Notes: generated from the letters alone by a model not told the origin. 64,000 bases of DNA from Limnobacter sp. (GCA_029866125.1 JARWZZ010000015.1:124001-188000), one strand, 5' to 3'; shown: positions 35,587-46,578, numbered from the stretch's first letter. Program-made: numbers and translations.

Positions 35587-35627
35587 TTTTCGAGACGATT
35601 ATTTAATATTTTTCGAGATTATTTAAT
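35587..35627. promoter_or_regulatory. Paired direct repeats between the IclR gene and the SDR operon: candidate operator
   Basis: TTTTCGAGACGATTATTTAAT (35587-35607) is followed by TTTTTCGAGATTATTTAAT (35609-35627), the same sequence apart from a 3-base deletion. The copies are about two helical turns apart and directly abut the IclR start codon, so a regulator bound there would block its own gene and act on the divergent one. Confidence 0.55.
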
Positions 35628-35670
35628 TCTGTGATTATGCTCTCCTCTATCAACACACGACAAGCGCACC

Positions 35671-36498
35671 ATGAAGCCCACCTACAACAATGCTTTTCTA
35701 ACCGGTGCTTGCGGCGGCTTGGGCCAGGCTTTGGCGCGTGAGCTACTCGCACGGGGTGCGAATGTGGCGTTGGTTGGATTAAATGCTCAGGCCTTGAATG
35801 ATTTGCATGCGATTGCACCGCAACGCACTGCTGTTTACACACCCGATGTCACTGACTCCAACAGTATGCAAACCTGTGCTGAAGATTGGATTACAAGCTT
35901 TGGAATGCCTGACCTTGTGATTGCCAATGCCGGAGTGGCGGGTGGTTTTGACACGGAATACGCCGAAGACCTTGCTGTGATGCGCCGCATGCTAGAAATC
36001 AATGTACTGGGCGTAGCCACAACGTTTCAACCCTTTGTAGCTGGCATGAAGAAGCAAAAGCGCGGCGCTTTGGTGGGCATTGCCAGCATTGCAGGCTGGC
36101 GTGGTATGCCGGGCAATGGGGCATACTGTGCCAGCAAAGGGGCGTTGATTCGCTATATGGAAAGCTTGCGTAGCGAAATGCGCGGAACTGGCGTAAGGGC
36201 TCATACCGTGAGCCCCGGTTACTTAAAAACCCAACTTACAGCTGGGAATCAATTTGCAATGCCCGGTTTGATGGAAGCCGATGAGGCAGCCCGTGCCCTG
36301 CTCAAAGGCCTAGAAAATGGGACAGAACACATTGTTTTACCCAGGCATGTGGGTTGGCTATCAAGGCTACTTGGCCTTTTGCCAGCTGCACTGCATGATC
36401 AAATTTTGTTGAAGCAACCGCGTAAGCCGCGCGCTGGAATGGCGGGCTCCACACCCATTCCGGGCCTTGATGCTGAGCAGATAAAGTCAAACAAATAG
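35671..36498 (+). CDS. Short-chain dehydrogenase/reductase
   Basis: 275 residues, classical SDR. The NAD(P)-binding motif is TGACGGLGQALARELL; NAG appears in VIANAGVAGG; the catalytic Ser region is GIASIAGWRG and the YxxxK is YCASK. The C-terminal 30 residues contain a hydrophobic stretch (LSRLLGLLPAALHDQIL) that may form a membrane-contacting helix. It opens the operon with the flavin monooxygenase and would oxidise or reduce an alcohol/ketone, which suits a Baeyer-Villiger or hydroxylation pathway. No strong ribosome site precedes the ATG. Confidence 0.88.
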   Translation: MKPTYNNAFLTGACGGLGQALARELLARGANVALVGLNAQALNDLHAIAPQRTAVYTPDVTDSNSMQTCAEDWITSFGMPDLVIANAGVAGGFDTEYAEDLAVMRRMLEINVLGVATTFQPFVAGMKKQKRGALVGIASIAGWRGMPGNGAYCASKGALIRYMESLRSEMRGTGVRAHTVSPGYLKTQLTAGNQFAMPGLMEADEAARALLKGLENGTEHIVLPRHVGWLSRLLGLLPAALHDQILLKQPRKPRAGMAGSTPIPGLDAEQIKSNK

Positions 36499-36508
36499 AC
36501 AGATAAAA

Positions 36509-37861
36509 ATGGATGTAACAATGAGTACCAACCATAAAGATACAAAAAACCATGCCGAAAAGTATGCCGTCATTGGTGCAGGGCCAAGTGGACTAGCCGC
36601 TGCGCGCAATTTGCAAAAGCAGGGCTTGCCATTTCAGGGCTTTGAAGCGCACACGGATGTAGGGGGTTTGTGGAACATTGATAACCCGCGCAGTACGGTG
36701 TATGAATCAGCCCATTTGATTTCAAGTAAAAGCACCACGGAGTTTACAGAGTTTCCAATGCGCGCAGAGGTTGCCGACTACCCCAGCCACAAAGAGATGC
36801 GGCAGTACTTCATGGATTTTGCTGAGCATTTTGGATTAAGAGAACATTTTAATTTTGGGTGCCGGGTTCAATCCGTGAGCCCCGTTTGCGAAGCTGATTC
36901 AAGCGACAAAGCCCCCCTGTGGCAGGTGGAATGGAAGGACGAATCCGGGCAACTGCATAGTGGTGTTTTCAAAGGCGTGGTGATTGCAAACGGCACATTG
37001 GCTGAACCCAATATGCCCGCATTCAAAGGCAAGTTTGCGGGGGAGCTTTTGCACACATCAGCCTACAAGCATGCTGACTTGTTTCGCAACAAGCGAGTAC
37101 TGATTGTGGGTGCAGGCAACTCGGGTTGTGACATTGCGGTGGATGCGGTGCACTTTGCAAAGCGAGTCGATATTTCCATGCGCCGTGGATATTACTTTGT
37201 ACCCAAGTATGTGTTCGGCAAACCAGCTGACACCGTGGGTGGAAAAATAAAGTTGCCCGGCTGGTTAAAACAGAAGGTGGACAGTGTGGTGCTGGGGTGG
37301 TTTACGGGTGACCCAAGCCGCTTCGGCATGCCCAAGCCAGATTACAAAATGTATGAATCGCACCCTGTGGTGAACTCGCTGATACTTCACCACTTGGGGC
37401 ACGGTGACATTCAGGTTAAGGCCGACATCGATCACTTTGACGGGCATGCAGTGCATTTCAAAGATGGCAAAAAGCAGGACTATGATTTGATTTTGTGCGC
37501 CACTGGCTACCATTTGCACTACCCTTTCATACGCAAAGAATTGCTGAACTGGGAGGGTATGGCACCCAATTTGTACTTGAATATTTTCTCGCCCCAGTTC
37601 GATAATTTGGCGGTGATGGGCATGATCGAAGCCAGCGGTATTGGCTGGCAGGGCCGTTATGAACAAGGCGAATTGATGGCCAAATTTTTTAAGGCCAATG
37701 CAGAAGGTAAGCCCACAGCCTTGGCATTGAAAAGGGCAAAGACTGGCCCCAACCCTGACATGAGCGGCGGCTACAGCTACCTCAAGCTGGAGCGCATGGC
37801 GTACTACGTGCACAAAGACACCTACAGAAACATGATCCGCAAGCTCAGTGCGACACTCTAA
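36509..37861 (+). CDS. Flavin-containing monooxygenase (FMO/type II BVMO-like)
   Basis: 450 residues; an ATG at 36521 is also possible. FAD motif VIGAGPSGLAAARNL near residue 21, NADPH motif VLIVGAGNSGCDIAVD near 197, and between them the FMO fingerprint FAGELLHTSAY (F-x-G-x3-H-x3-Y; Phe176, His182, Tyr186). ATGY near 331 is also conserved. The enzyme inserts an oxygen atom into a soft nucleophile or a ketone using NADPH and O2. Presence beside SDRs and a bile-acid-type symporter points to a cyclic ketone or sterol-like substrate, but this is inference. Confidence 0.9.
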   Translation: MDVTMSTNHKDTKNHAEKYAVIGAGPSGLAAARNLQKQGLPFQGFEAHTDVGGLWNIDNPRSTVYESAHLISSKSTTEFTEFPMRAEVADYPSHKEMRQYFMDFAEHFGLREHFNFGCRVQSVSPVCEADSSDKAPLWQVEWKDESGQLHSGVFKGVVIANGTLAEPNMPAFKGKFAGELLHTSAYKHADLFRNKRVLIVGAGNSGCDIAVDAVHFAKRVDISMRRGYYFVPKYVFGKPADTVGGKIKLPGWLKQKVDSVVLGWFTGDPSRFGMPKPDYKMYESHPVVNSLILHHLGHGDIQVKADIDHFDGHAVHFKDGKKQDYDLILCATGYHLHYPFIRKELLNWEGMAPNLYLNIFSPQFDNLAVMGMIEASGIGWQGRYEQGELMAKFFKANAEGKPTALALKRAKTGPNPDMSGGYSYLKLERMAYYVHKDTYRNMIRKLSATL

Positions 37862-37875
37862 AAAGGAAAATCGGC

Positions 37876-38802
37876 ATGTTGCCAGTCGATGAGATTCGCC
37901 TGAACTTCAACCCAGAGTCATTGAGGGTGTTGAATGCGGTGCTGGCTTTCCTGATGTTTGGCATAGCGCTGGACACCAAGGTGGCAGACTTCAAACGGGT
38001 AATGAAAATGCCAGTGGCTATGGCTGTGGGTATTGCAGCCCAGTTTGTTGTGCTGCCTGCTGTCACTTTTGGTTTAACCCTATTGCTGCAGCCCGGCCCC
38101 AGCATTGCCTTGGGCATGATATTGGTTGCCTGCTGCCCACCGGGTAACATCAGCAATATTTTGACGCACCGGGCAAAAGGGAATGTGGCACTGTCCGTGT
38201 CAATGACTGCAATTTCGAATGCGCTGTCTATTGTGTTGATGCCTTTGAACTTTGCGTTTTGGGCAGGTATTCACCCTACCGCATCCACCCTGTTTCGCAG
38301 CATCAGTTTAGACCCGCTGGAAATGGCAGGCCACATCGTGGTGATCATCGCACTTCCGTTTTTACTGGGCATTGCGGTGTCTGAAAAGCTGCCAACGATT
38401 GCGGAACGATTCAAAAAGCCAGCCCGTATTTTAAGTTTTGTGTGCTTGATTGGTTTTATTTTGGCGGCGATTGCAGGCAACCGTGCTTACTTCTTGGAAT
38501 ATGTAGGCTTGGTGCTGTTGGCCGTGGTACTGCATGATGCACTGGCCTTTGGTACAGGCTATGTGTGCGCCCGCTTGTGCGGCCTGTCAGACTACGACCG
38601 CAGGGCAGTCTCGATTGAGGTGGGCATTCGAAACGCAGGCTTAGGCCTTGTGTTAATTTTCAGCTTTTTTGATGGACTAGGTGGAATGGCTGTGGTGGCA
38701 GGTGTGTGGGGCTTTTGGGACATCATCGCTGGCTTGGCTTTGGCGGGTTGGTGGAGTAAAAAACCAGTGGAACTGAGTGCATCCAAGACGGGGCAAGTAT
38801 GA
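37876..38802 (+). CDS. Bile acid:sodium symporter (BASS) family transporter
   Basis: 308 residues with nine or ten hydrophobic segments. Conserved BASS features are ACCPPGNISNILTHRAKGN (the first helix-crossing region) and the second inverted repeat EVGIRNAGLGLVLIFSFFDG. Family members couple Na+ to uptake of organic anions (bile acids, pyruvate, pantoate). AAGGA precedes the ATG by ten bases. Its position between monooxygenase and SDR genes suggests import or export of the pathway's substrate. Confidence 0.9.
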   Translation: MLPVDEIRLNFNPESLRVLNAVLAFLMFGIALDTKVADFKRVMKMPVAMAVGIAAQFVVLPAVTFGLTLLLQPGPSIALGMILVACCPPGNISNILTHRAKGNVALSVSMTAISNALSIVLMPLNFAFWAGIHPTASTLFRSISLDPLEMAGHIVVIIALPFLLGIAVSEKLPTIAERFKKPARILSFVCLIGFILAAIAGNRAYFLEYVGLVLLAVVLHDALAFGTGYVCARLCGLSDYDRRAVSIEVGIRNAGLGLVLIFSFFDGLGGMAVVAGVWGFWDIIAGLALAGWWSKKPVELSASKTGQV

Positions 38803-39806
38803 GTGGCGCAAAACGGGTGTTGGTCACAGGCGCGGATGGATTTCTTGGCCGTGGGCTGATTGAAGCCTTGAACAATGCAGGAACATTCGACGCGATCGTG
38901 GCAGCGGATGTGCGCAGCGTTCCCGCTGACCGCCGTTTGCAGCATGTGCATTATCAAACGCTGGATGTACGTGATCAAGGTTTGGCCAAAGTGCTAACCA
39001 CGCATGAAATTGATACGGTGGTGCACTTGGCTTCGATAGTGACCCCCGGCAAAGACTCCAACCGTGAGTTTGAATATTCTGTGGATGTGCTGGGCACGCG
39101 CAATGTGCTGGATGCCTGTGTGCAAGCGGGTGTGCAGCAAATTGTGATCAGCTCCAGCGGAGCAGCCTACGGCTACTACCCAGACAATCCAGAATGGATC
39201 GTTGAATCGGATGCGATTCGTGGTAATGAAGCCTTTGCCTATTCGCACCACAAAAGGTTGGTGGAGGAAATGCTGGCAGATTACCGTCAGCACTCACCCC
39301 AGCTGAGCCAAACCATTCTGCGCATCGGCACTATTTTGGGCGAAAAAGTAGACAACCAAATTACCGCCCTTTTTGAAAAGCCACGCTTGCTTGCGATTCG
39401 CGGCAGTGAAAGCCCATTTGTGTTTATTTGGGACACCGATGTAACTGGTGCCATACTGCATGCCCTACACACTCGCCAAGCCGGGTGTTTTAACTTGGCA
39501 GGCGATGGCGCACTGCCCCTGCGGGAAATTGCGGCACGCTTGGGTAAGCCTTTGCTCACCTTGCCTGCAGGTTTGCTTAAAGCAGCACTGAAAATTGCCC
39601 ATGCCTTGGGCCTGAGCCGTTACGGGCCTGAACAACTGGATTTTTTACGCTACCGCCCAGTATTGCTAAACACCGCATTGAAAAAAAAGCTGGGATATAC
39701 ACCCGCAAAAACAAGCAGCGATGCGCTAAACGATTTTATTGCAGCACGAGCCGCGCAAGGCAAACCCGTGACCGCCAAGAAAGTCACGCATCGGCGTCCT
39801 GCATGA
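38799..39806 (+). CDS. Extended SDR, NAD-dependent epimerase/dehydratase family
   Basis: 335 residues. Rossmann motif VTGADGFLGRGLIEAL, central SSSGAAYGYYPDN with the Ser and YSHHK as YxxxK. It resembles sugar epimerases and 3-beta-hydroxysteroid dehydrogenase-like proteins; the sequence alone does not choose. It overlaps the symporter gene by four bases (ATGA) and the next gene likewise, so the three are translationally coupled. About 15 basic residues (GKPVTAKKVTHRRPA) make up the tail. Confidence 0.85.
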   Translation: MSGAKRVLVTGADGFLGRGLIEALNNAGTFDAIVAADVRSVPADRRLQHVHYQTLDVRDQGLAKVLTTHEIDTVVHLASIVTPGKDSNREFEYSVDVLGTRNVLDACVQAGVQQIVISSSGAAYGYYPDNPEWIVESDAIRGNEAFAYSHHKRLVEEMLADYRQHSPQLSQTILRIGTILGEKVDNQITALFEKPRLLAIRGSESPFVFIWDTDVTGAILHALHTRQAGCFNLAGDGALPLREIAARLGKPLLTLPAGLLKAALKIAHALGLSRYGPEQLDFLRYRPVLLNTALKKKLGYTPAKTSSDALNDFIAARAAQGKPVTAKKVTHRRPA

Positions 39807-40726
39807 CGATTCCAAGCCGATCCGGTTGGACTCATGGCGACAGCATTCGCGCCTTTGCAGTGGTGGTGCTGTGGGGTTTGAATTTTGTGGTGATTAAAAC
39901 GGGGCTGCAAGGTTTGAGCCCCATGCTTTTGGGTGCTTTGCGCTTTGCCGCGGCCTCACTGCCCTTTCTGTTGTGGGTGGGCAAACCGGATTTGCCTTGG
40001 CGGTACATTATTGCGTATGGCTTGGCACAGGGCTTGGGCCAGTTTGGGTTTTTGTTTTGGGGTTTGCAGCTGGGTATGACTGCCGGAATGGCGTCTGTGG
40101 TGATGCAAATGCAAGCGTTTTTTACCTTGTTGCTTGCCACGCAGTTTTTGGGCGAGCGTGCACGCAGCTGGCAGCTGTGGGGATTGATCCTCGCATTCTC
40201 TGGATTGATTGCAATCGCCTCAGCACATGGTGAAGGGCCGGGGCAAATGACGCTGATTGGCTTTGTGCTAACGGCATGCGCAGCTTTTATGTGGGCTTGC
40301 TCCAATATTGTGGTGCGACTTGCCAACAAGAATGGCAGCTACGAACCTTTTCCCTTCGTGGTGTGGACCAGTGTGGTGCCGGTTATTCCGTTCGCGGGTA
40401 TTGCAATCTGGACTGAGGGCTGGCCTTCTGTTAAAGCTCAACTCATGAGCCTTGATGCAACATCCATCGCATCGGTTTTGTATTTGGCCTGGCTTGCCAC
40501 CCTGATGGCCTACACTTTGTGGACCACCCTTTTACAAAGGCACACCGCAGGCAAAGTTACGCCTTTTTCACTTTTGGTTCCGGTGGTGGGCTTGGCGGCT
40601 GCAGCCGCAGCGTATGGGGAGGTCCCATCCCAATTGCAGTGGCTGGGTAGTGGCGCGGTTTTGATGGGTTTGGTGGTGAATCAGGCTGGCCAGTGGTGGT
40701 CGGGCCGAGGACGCCGCGCTGCTTAA
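39803..40726 (+). CDS. EamA/DMT-family transporter
   Basis: 307 residues, ten hydrophobic segments in two EamA repeats (about 14-140 and 155-295). WGLNFVVIKTGLQGLSP at the start is the family's typical opening (here ALWGLNF-type). EamA proteins export metabolites such as amino acids or purines. It is the last gene of the IclR-linked operon, and could export a product. The substrate is not predictable. Its stop is followed by 80 bases with no terminator. Confidence 0.88.
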   Translation: MTIPSRSGWTHGDSIRAFAVVVLWGLNFVVIKTGLQGLSPMLLGALRFAAASLPFLLWVGKPDLPWRYIIAYGLAQGLGQFGFLFWGLQLGMTAGMASVVMQMQAFFTLLLATQFLGERARSWQLWGLILAFSGLIAIASAHGEGPGQMTLIGFVLTACAAFMWACSNIVVRLANKNGSYEPFPFVVWTSVVPVIPFAGIAIWTEGWPSVKAQLMSLDATSIASVLYLAWLATLMAYTLWTTLLQRHTAGKVTPFSLLVPVVGLAAAAAAYGEVPSQLQWLGSGAVLMGLVVNQAGQWWSGRGRRAA

Positions 40727-40806
40727 ATCTTCATTAATGATTGACGCAGAATTGAAGTAAACAAATCCATGTTAGCTTGGAACCCGTAGTAACAATCTCG
40801 CCTGAC

Positions 40807-42090
40807 ATGAAACGCTTGGTCGCATTTTTCGTTCTAATCACCGCAGTTGGGCTGATTGCCCACGGGGTACCCGCACCTCGATTGATGTGGAAAGGTTATC
40901 TAACCGAGCTGCAAACAAAACTTCCGGAATACGACATTCAAATCGACAGCGTGGTGCTGGGTTTGTCACACAAGCCGGTGCTGATGGTGTCGGGCATCCA
41001 AATTAAAAGCAAGGCGAATGCGGACCGATTGGATGTGGGCCTGCTTAGGGTGGAATTAGGCCAAATTGCAGGTTGGCGGCGGGGTGAATGGGTGGTTTCG
41101 GACTTGAAGCTGAAGGGTTTGCGCTCCATCAAAACCACGCAACAAGACTGCGAAGGCCTACCCATTCGCTGCTGGCACAGCATGCCCATGCGGGTGTGGG
41201 CGCAGGCGAGGCTGATGCTTGAAAACGAGAACAAGAATAGCCAAGGTGAAACCCGCAAGTTCCACATTCAAAACATGGAATGGGAGCAGGTGGAGTTTCT
41301 CAATCAAATCACTCAAATGCCGGGCTCAGAATTTGGATTAAGCGTTGAGGAGTTGAAGTACAAGTCCCCCGTTCAATCGGGAATGTTCAGTGACGAAAAT
41401 GGCACTGGTGCCCTCAGCGCAGGCATCAAATTATCTGACTCTTCCAAAGCTTCGGCACCTGCCCCGCAGCAAAAGCCCAATCAGCTTTATGTCAGCATCA
41501 GAGCCAAACAAGCTTTGCTCAACCACGCGCCCAACAGCAGCGGCGTAAACAGTGAAGCTTGGAAATTTGATGAAGTCGAGTCTGACTTCACTGGCAATTG
41601 GCTCAGTGGCCCAAGCAGCTACCCGTGGTCGGGCAGTGTTGCTGTGGGCTCGCTGATTTTACGTCAGGATGGCAACGATCCATTTTTGAAACTGCAAGCG
41701 TCTGAACTCCGAACTTACATTAGCCGTTTGGATTCGCCAGCGGACCACCAAGCCGCATTTTCATCCAGACAGATTGAGGGCGGGCTGCCCGCACAGGACT
41801 TTCTTTTCAAGCAAGCCGAATGGACATTCACCCATGAAAATGCAGAAGCTTGGACCTTTGATTTGCTGTTGAAGCAAGCCCGCAACTTAAACGACACCAC
41901 CACGGCTGAAATTACGCCAGCGACGATTCCCGGAAGTGAGGGCACTCCCGCCCAAGCCCAAACCAGGGTGTTGGGCTGTGAGGTGTCCACATCGTATTGG
42001 TTTTGGCAGGACGGGTGGTTTAGGCAACAAAGCAGTCAGCCCAAGGCGAACTCAGAAAAACCATTAAGCGGGGTTTGGTGCAAAAAATAA
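40807..42090 (+). CDS. Membrane-anchored periplasmic protein of unknown function
   Basis: 427 residues from the ATG at 40807; a TTG at 40777 would add ten. A short N-terminal membrane helix (about 3-20, LVAFFVLITAVGLIAHGV) is followed by a large beta-rich periplasmic domain with a pattern like VDSVVLGLSHKPVLMVSGIQIKS (in two pieces), reminiscent of AsmA-type membrane-protein domains. Cysteines in DCEGLPIRC and near the C-terminus could be disulfide bonded. It is convergent with the ferredoxin gene, seven bases apart. No family recognised; confidence refers to being a real gene. Confidence 0.7.
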   Translation: MKRLVAFFVLITAVGLIAHGVPAPRLMWKGYLTELQTKLPEYDIQIDSVVLGLSHKPVLMVSGIQIKSKANADRLDVGLLRVELGQIAGWRRGEWVVSDLKLKGLRSIKTTQQDCEGLPIRCWHSMPMRVWAQARLMLENENKNSQGETRKFHIQNMEWEQVEFLNQITQMPGSEFGLSVEELKYKSPVQSGMFSDENGTGALSAGIKLSDSSKASAPAPQQKPNQLYVSIRAKQALLNHAPNSSGVNSEAWKFDEVESDFTGNWLSGPSSYPWSGSVAVGSLILRQDGNDPFLKLQASELRTYISRLDSPADHQAAFSSRQIEGGLPAQDFLFKQAEWTFTHENAEAWTFDLLLKQARNLNDTTTAEITPATIPGSEGTPAQAQTRVLGCEVSTSYWFWQDGWFRQQSSQPKANSEKPLSGVWCKK

Positions 42091-42097
42091 AATCGAC

Positions 42098-43624
<1,527 letters not shown>

Positions 43625-43630
43625 AACAAA

Positions 43631-44995
43631 TTACTCCTGCCCGCCCACCACCACGGTGGTTAGTTTGTCTGAGTTGACGTGGCGGGCAAATGCCTCTTTG
43701 GCGTCTTTCAGGGTGACTTTGGCAATCTCATCAGTCCAAGTGTCCAAATAATTCAATGGCATGCCGTATAGGCCCATCATGGTCAGGTTGCCCACCAGGT
43801 CGGAATTGCTGTCAATCCGCAGGGGGAAGCCACCAATCAAATTGGATTTGGCTGCATCCAACTCGGCTTGGGTTGGGCCTTTGTCGATGAACTTGCGCAG
43901 GGTGTCGTTCAATACTTTGAGGGCTTCGTTGGTTTGCTCTTTTTTGGTTTGAACGCTGGCCTGGAAGGGGCCGGGGTCGCCCATCGGCATGAAGTAGCTG
44001 GACGCGCTGTAGGCCAAGCCACGGTCTTCACGGATTTCCTTCATCAAGCGGGACACAAAACCGCCACCGCCAATGACGTGGTTGGCCACTAGCAGTTTGA
44101 AGTAATCAGGCGTGCCACGGCGCAAAGCGGGCAGACCCACTTGTATGTGGCTTTGCGCTGCGGGGTGCGCAATTTGGATGGTTTGGGCTTTCAGTGGGGT
44201 TTGAAGCGCTTGGAAATCGGCGCTACCCATGGCGTTTTCGGCCAGTTTGCCTTGGGGTAGCCCAGCAGTCAGTTCATTGGCTAGCTTTTCCGCTTGAGCG
44301 CGGTTCAGGTTGCCCACCATGGACACGACTGTGTTGCCTGCCAAGTAGCGGGTTTTGTAATAGCTTTCCAAATCAGCCACGGTAATGGACTGCAGGGATT
44401 GCTCTGTCGCCAAGCGCCCGTAGGGGTGGTTGGGGTACAACGCTTGGTAAAAAGCACGGTCAGCCAAGGTGGCGGGCTTGGTCAGGGATTCTTTGAATGC
44501 GGCCAAGCTGCGGTTCAACTCCCGAGACAACACGTCTTGCTTGAACACCGGGTTTTGCACCACGGTTTTGAACAGTTCGATGGACTTGGACAGCTCGGGC
44601 TCGGTGGTTAGGGTACGCAAACTGGCTGTGGCGTTGTCTTGCGAGGCTGCACTGCCAAATTGAGCGCCGGTGTCAGCAAAACCATCGGAAATTTGGTTTT
44701 CGTCCAACTTGGGCGTGCCTTTGCCAATCAAACCCGCGGTCATACCGGCCACACCTTCCTTGCCCGTGGGTACGGCGCGCGCACCGGCGGCAAAGCTCAT
44801 CTGAATATCCAGCATGGGCAAAGCTTCGGTGCGCATAAACATGACGGTGGAACCTGACTGGGTTTTCCAGCTTTCAATGGGCAAGGTGGCGTATGCAGCC
44901 GGGCTAAAAAGCGCCTGAGCTGCAAAAACTGCTGGCCCAACCAATGCGAATGGCACGCGAAACTTTGGCAAATTCATCGAGTACAACTTATTCAT
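43631..44995 (-). CDS. M16 peptidase-family protein, non-catalytic partner
   Basis: 454 residues with a signal peptide ending in AYA, so it is periplasmic. It has the M16 fold (LPMLDIQMSFAAGARA; the C-domain RGLAYSASSYF motif) but the zinc motif HxxEH is absent where it should be (AGMTAGLIGKGT). Such proteins pair with an active M16 subunit to form the chamber, as in mitochondrial processing peptidase alpha/beta. The active partner is the next gene upstream. The role in bacteria is poorly known; oligopeptide clearance is likely. Confidence 0.9.
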   Translation of the reverse strand: MNKLYSMNLPKFRVPFALVGPAVFAAQALFSPAAYATLPIESWKTQSGSTVMFMRTEALPMLDIQMSFAAGARAVPTGKEGVAGMTAGLIGKGTPKLDENQISDGFADTGAQFGSAASQDNATASLRTLTTEPELSKSIELFKTVVQNPVFKQDVLSRELNRSLAAFKESLTKPATLADRAFYQALYPNHPYGRLATEQSLQSITVADLESYYKTRYLAGNTVVSMVGNLNRAQAEKLANELTAGLPQGKLAENAMGSADFQALQTPLKAQTIQIAHPAAQSHIQVGLPALRRGTPDYFKLLVANHVIGGGGFVSRLMKEIREDRGLAYSASSYFMPMGDPGPFQASVQTKKEQTNEALKVLNDTLRKFIDKGPTQAELDAAKSNLIGGFPLRIDSNSDLVGNLTMMGLYGMPLNYLDTWTDEIAKVTLKDAKEAFARHVNSDKLTTVVVGGQE

Positions 44996-45057
44996 ATTTT
45001 TTTTACATCCTCTTACAGCATCTACACGCTCGGTGTGCCTGAACGGTGTGTCTGAAA

Positions 45058-46518
45058 TTAGTGAGCCAAACCACGCGGGCGGTTTTTCTTGGCGTTTGGG
45101 TCAATTGGCAGCGGGTACAAGGTGCCTACAGTCATTTTCTCGGGGCTGAAGTATTGGCCCGCCACAGCTTTCACCTGCTCGGGCGTCACAGCCTTCAACT
45201 TGGCAATCATCTTGTCGATGTCTGCCACTTGAAAACCAATGGTGAGGGTGGAGCCAATTTCCTGCGCTTGACCAAACAGGGAGTCGCGTTTGTACACTTG
45301 GCTGGCCACCAGTTGGGACTTCACCCGGCTAAGCTCCGCTTCGGTAATGCCCTCATCCGCTACTTTTTTAACTTGGGCAATCAATGCGGCTTCCATGTCG
45401 GCCACGGTTTTGCCTTGGGTGGGTGTTGCATCCAAGTAAAACAAGGAAGGGCCACGGCCAGTCATGTCGTAACTGGCTCCTGCTTGGGTAGCAACTTGGC
45501 TGCCTTGCACCATTTCACGGCCTAAGCGTGCGCCGGGGTAACCATCCAGCACGGCACTTAGCACAGCCAAAGCATAGGGCTCGGTGTCTTTGTCTACATT
45601 CTCAAGGCGGGGGGTTTTGAAACCCACAATCACATAGGGGTTTTCAGCGGGTGCGCGCACCTCCACCCGGCGGGTGCCTTCTTGCTCGGGCTCGCGCTGG
45701 GGTTTGCGGTCTGGCAAGGCGTGGCCCTTGATTTTGCCGTAGGTGGCTGCGGCCCACTGCTGGACTTGTTTGGGATTCACATCGCCCACAACCACCACAA
45801 TTGCGTTTTGCGGGGTGTACCAAGTTTTGTACCAAAGCTGGGCGTCTTTGTAAGTCATGGACTGCAAATCGTCCATCCAACCAATGACCGGGTTGCGGGT
45901 GGGGTTGGATGTAAACGCGGTGGCCAGGAAGGCTTCATACAACTTGCCTTGCGCTTGGTCATCGGTGCGCCAGCGTCGCTCTTCCATCACCACCTGAATT
46001 TCTTTTTTAAACTCGGCTTCAGAAAGGATTAGGTTGCTCATCCGGTCGGCTTCCAGCTTCATCATGTCCAGCAGGTGTTTGGACTGGATTTGCTGAAAAT
46101 ATGCCGTGTAATCGCGGCTGGTGAAGGCGTTGTCACGCCCACCCAAGCCCGCTACTTTTTTGGAAAACTCGCCCACTTTTAGGGTTTTGGTTTGCTTGAA
46201 CATCATGTGTTCCAGCACATGGGCCACACCGGTGGTGCCATTGAACTCGTCCAGCGAGCCGGCTTTGTACCACACCATGTGGGCCACGGTGGGTGCGCGG
46301 TGGTCTTCTTTCACGATCAGCCGCAAACCGTTGTTGAATTTGAATTCGCTGACATCCCCGTCGGCTGCTTGCGCAGACTGAGTCCACGCCAAAGCGGCCA
46401 AAACCACCAAGGAGCTAGCCGCTAACATGGCCTTGTATTTGGCTGAAGAAATTGCTTTTGAGACGGCGTTGTTGAGCCTTGCGCTCTGTTTTACTTCGAA
46501 TTGCTTGTTACTGCTCAT
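45058..46518 (-). CDS. M16 zinc peptidase, catalytic subunit (periplasmic)
   Basis: 486 residues from an ATG at 46518; the frame is open to 46596, and an ATG at 46548 is also possible. A long basic n-region precedes a signal peptide ending AQA. The inverted zinc motif is HVLEH (within GVAHVLEHMMFKQT) with the remaining Glu ligand downstream. The C-terminal M16 domain is complete. It should degrade peptides in the periplasm together with the following non-catalytic homologue. The M16-M16-rsmD-coaD order is conserved in Burkholderiales, divergent from ftsY. Confidence 0.92.
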   Translation of the reverse strand: MSSNKQFEVKQSARLNNAVSKAISSAKYKAMLAASSLVVLAALAWTQSAQAADGDVSEFKFNNGLRLIVKEDHRAPTVAHMVWYKAGSLDEFNGTTGVAHVLEHMMFKQTKTLKVGEFSKKVAGLGGRDNAFTSRDYTAYFQQIQSKHLLDMMKLEADRMSNLILSEAEFKKEIQVVMEERRWRTDDQAQGKLYEAFLATAFTSNPTRNPVIGWMDDLQSMTYKDAQLWYKTWYTPQNAIVVVVGDVNPKQVQQWAAATYGKIKGHALPDRKPQREPEQEGTRRVEVRAPAENPYVIVGFKTPRLENVDKDTEPYALAVLSAVLDGYPGARLGREMVQGSQVATQAGASYDMTGRGPSLFYLDATPTQGKTVADMEAALIAQVKKVADEGITEAELSRVKSQLVASQVYKRDSLFGQAQEIGSTLTIGFQVADIDKMIAKLKAVTPEQVKAVAGQYFSPEKMTVGTLYPLPIDPNAKKNRPRGLAH

Positions 46519-46578
46519 CAAATCCACACCTATGCTGATTGGCTTCATCGGATCACACCCGGGCGACTGTCTCGCCAA

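Noticed and set aside
43631-44995. Non-catalytic M16 gene as a pseudogene
   Set aside because: It is full length with a signal peptide and conserved M16 C-domain; loss of HxxEH is normal for the partner subunit.
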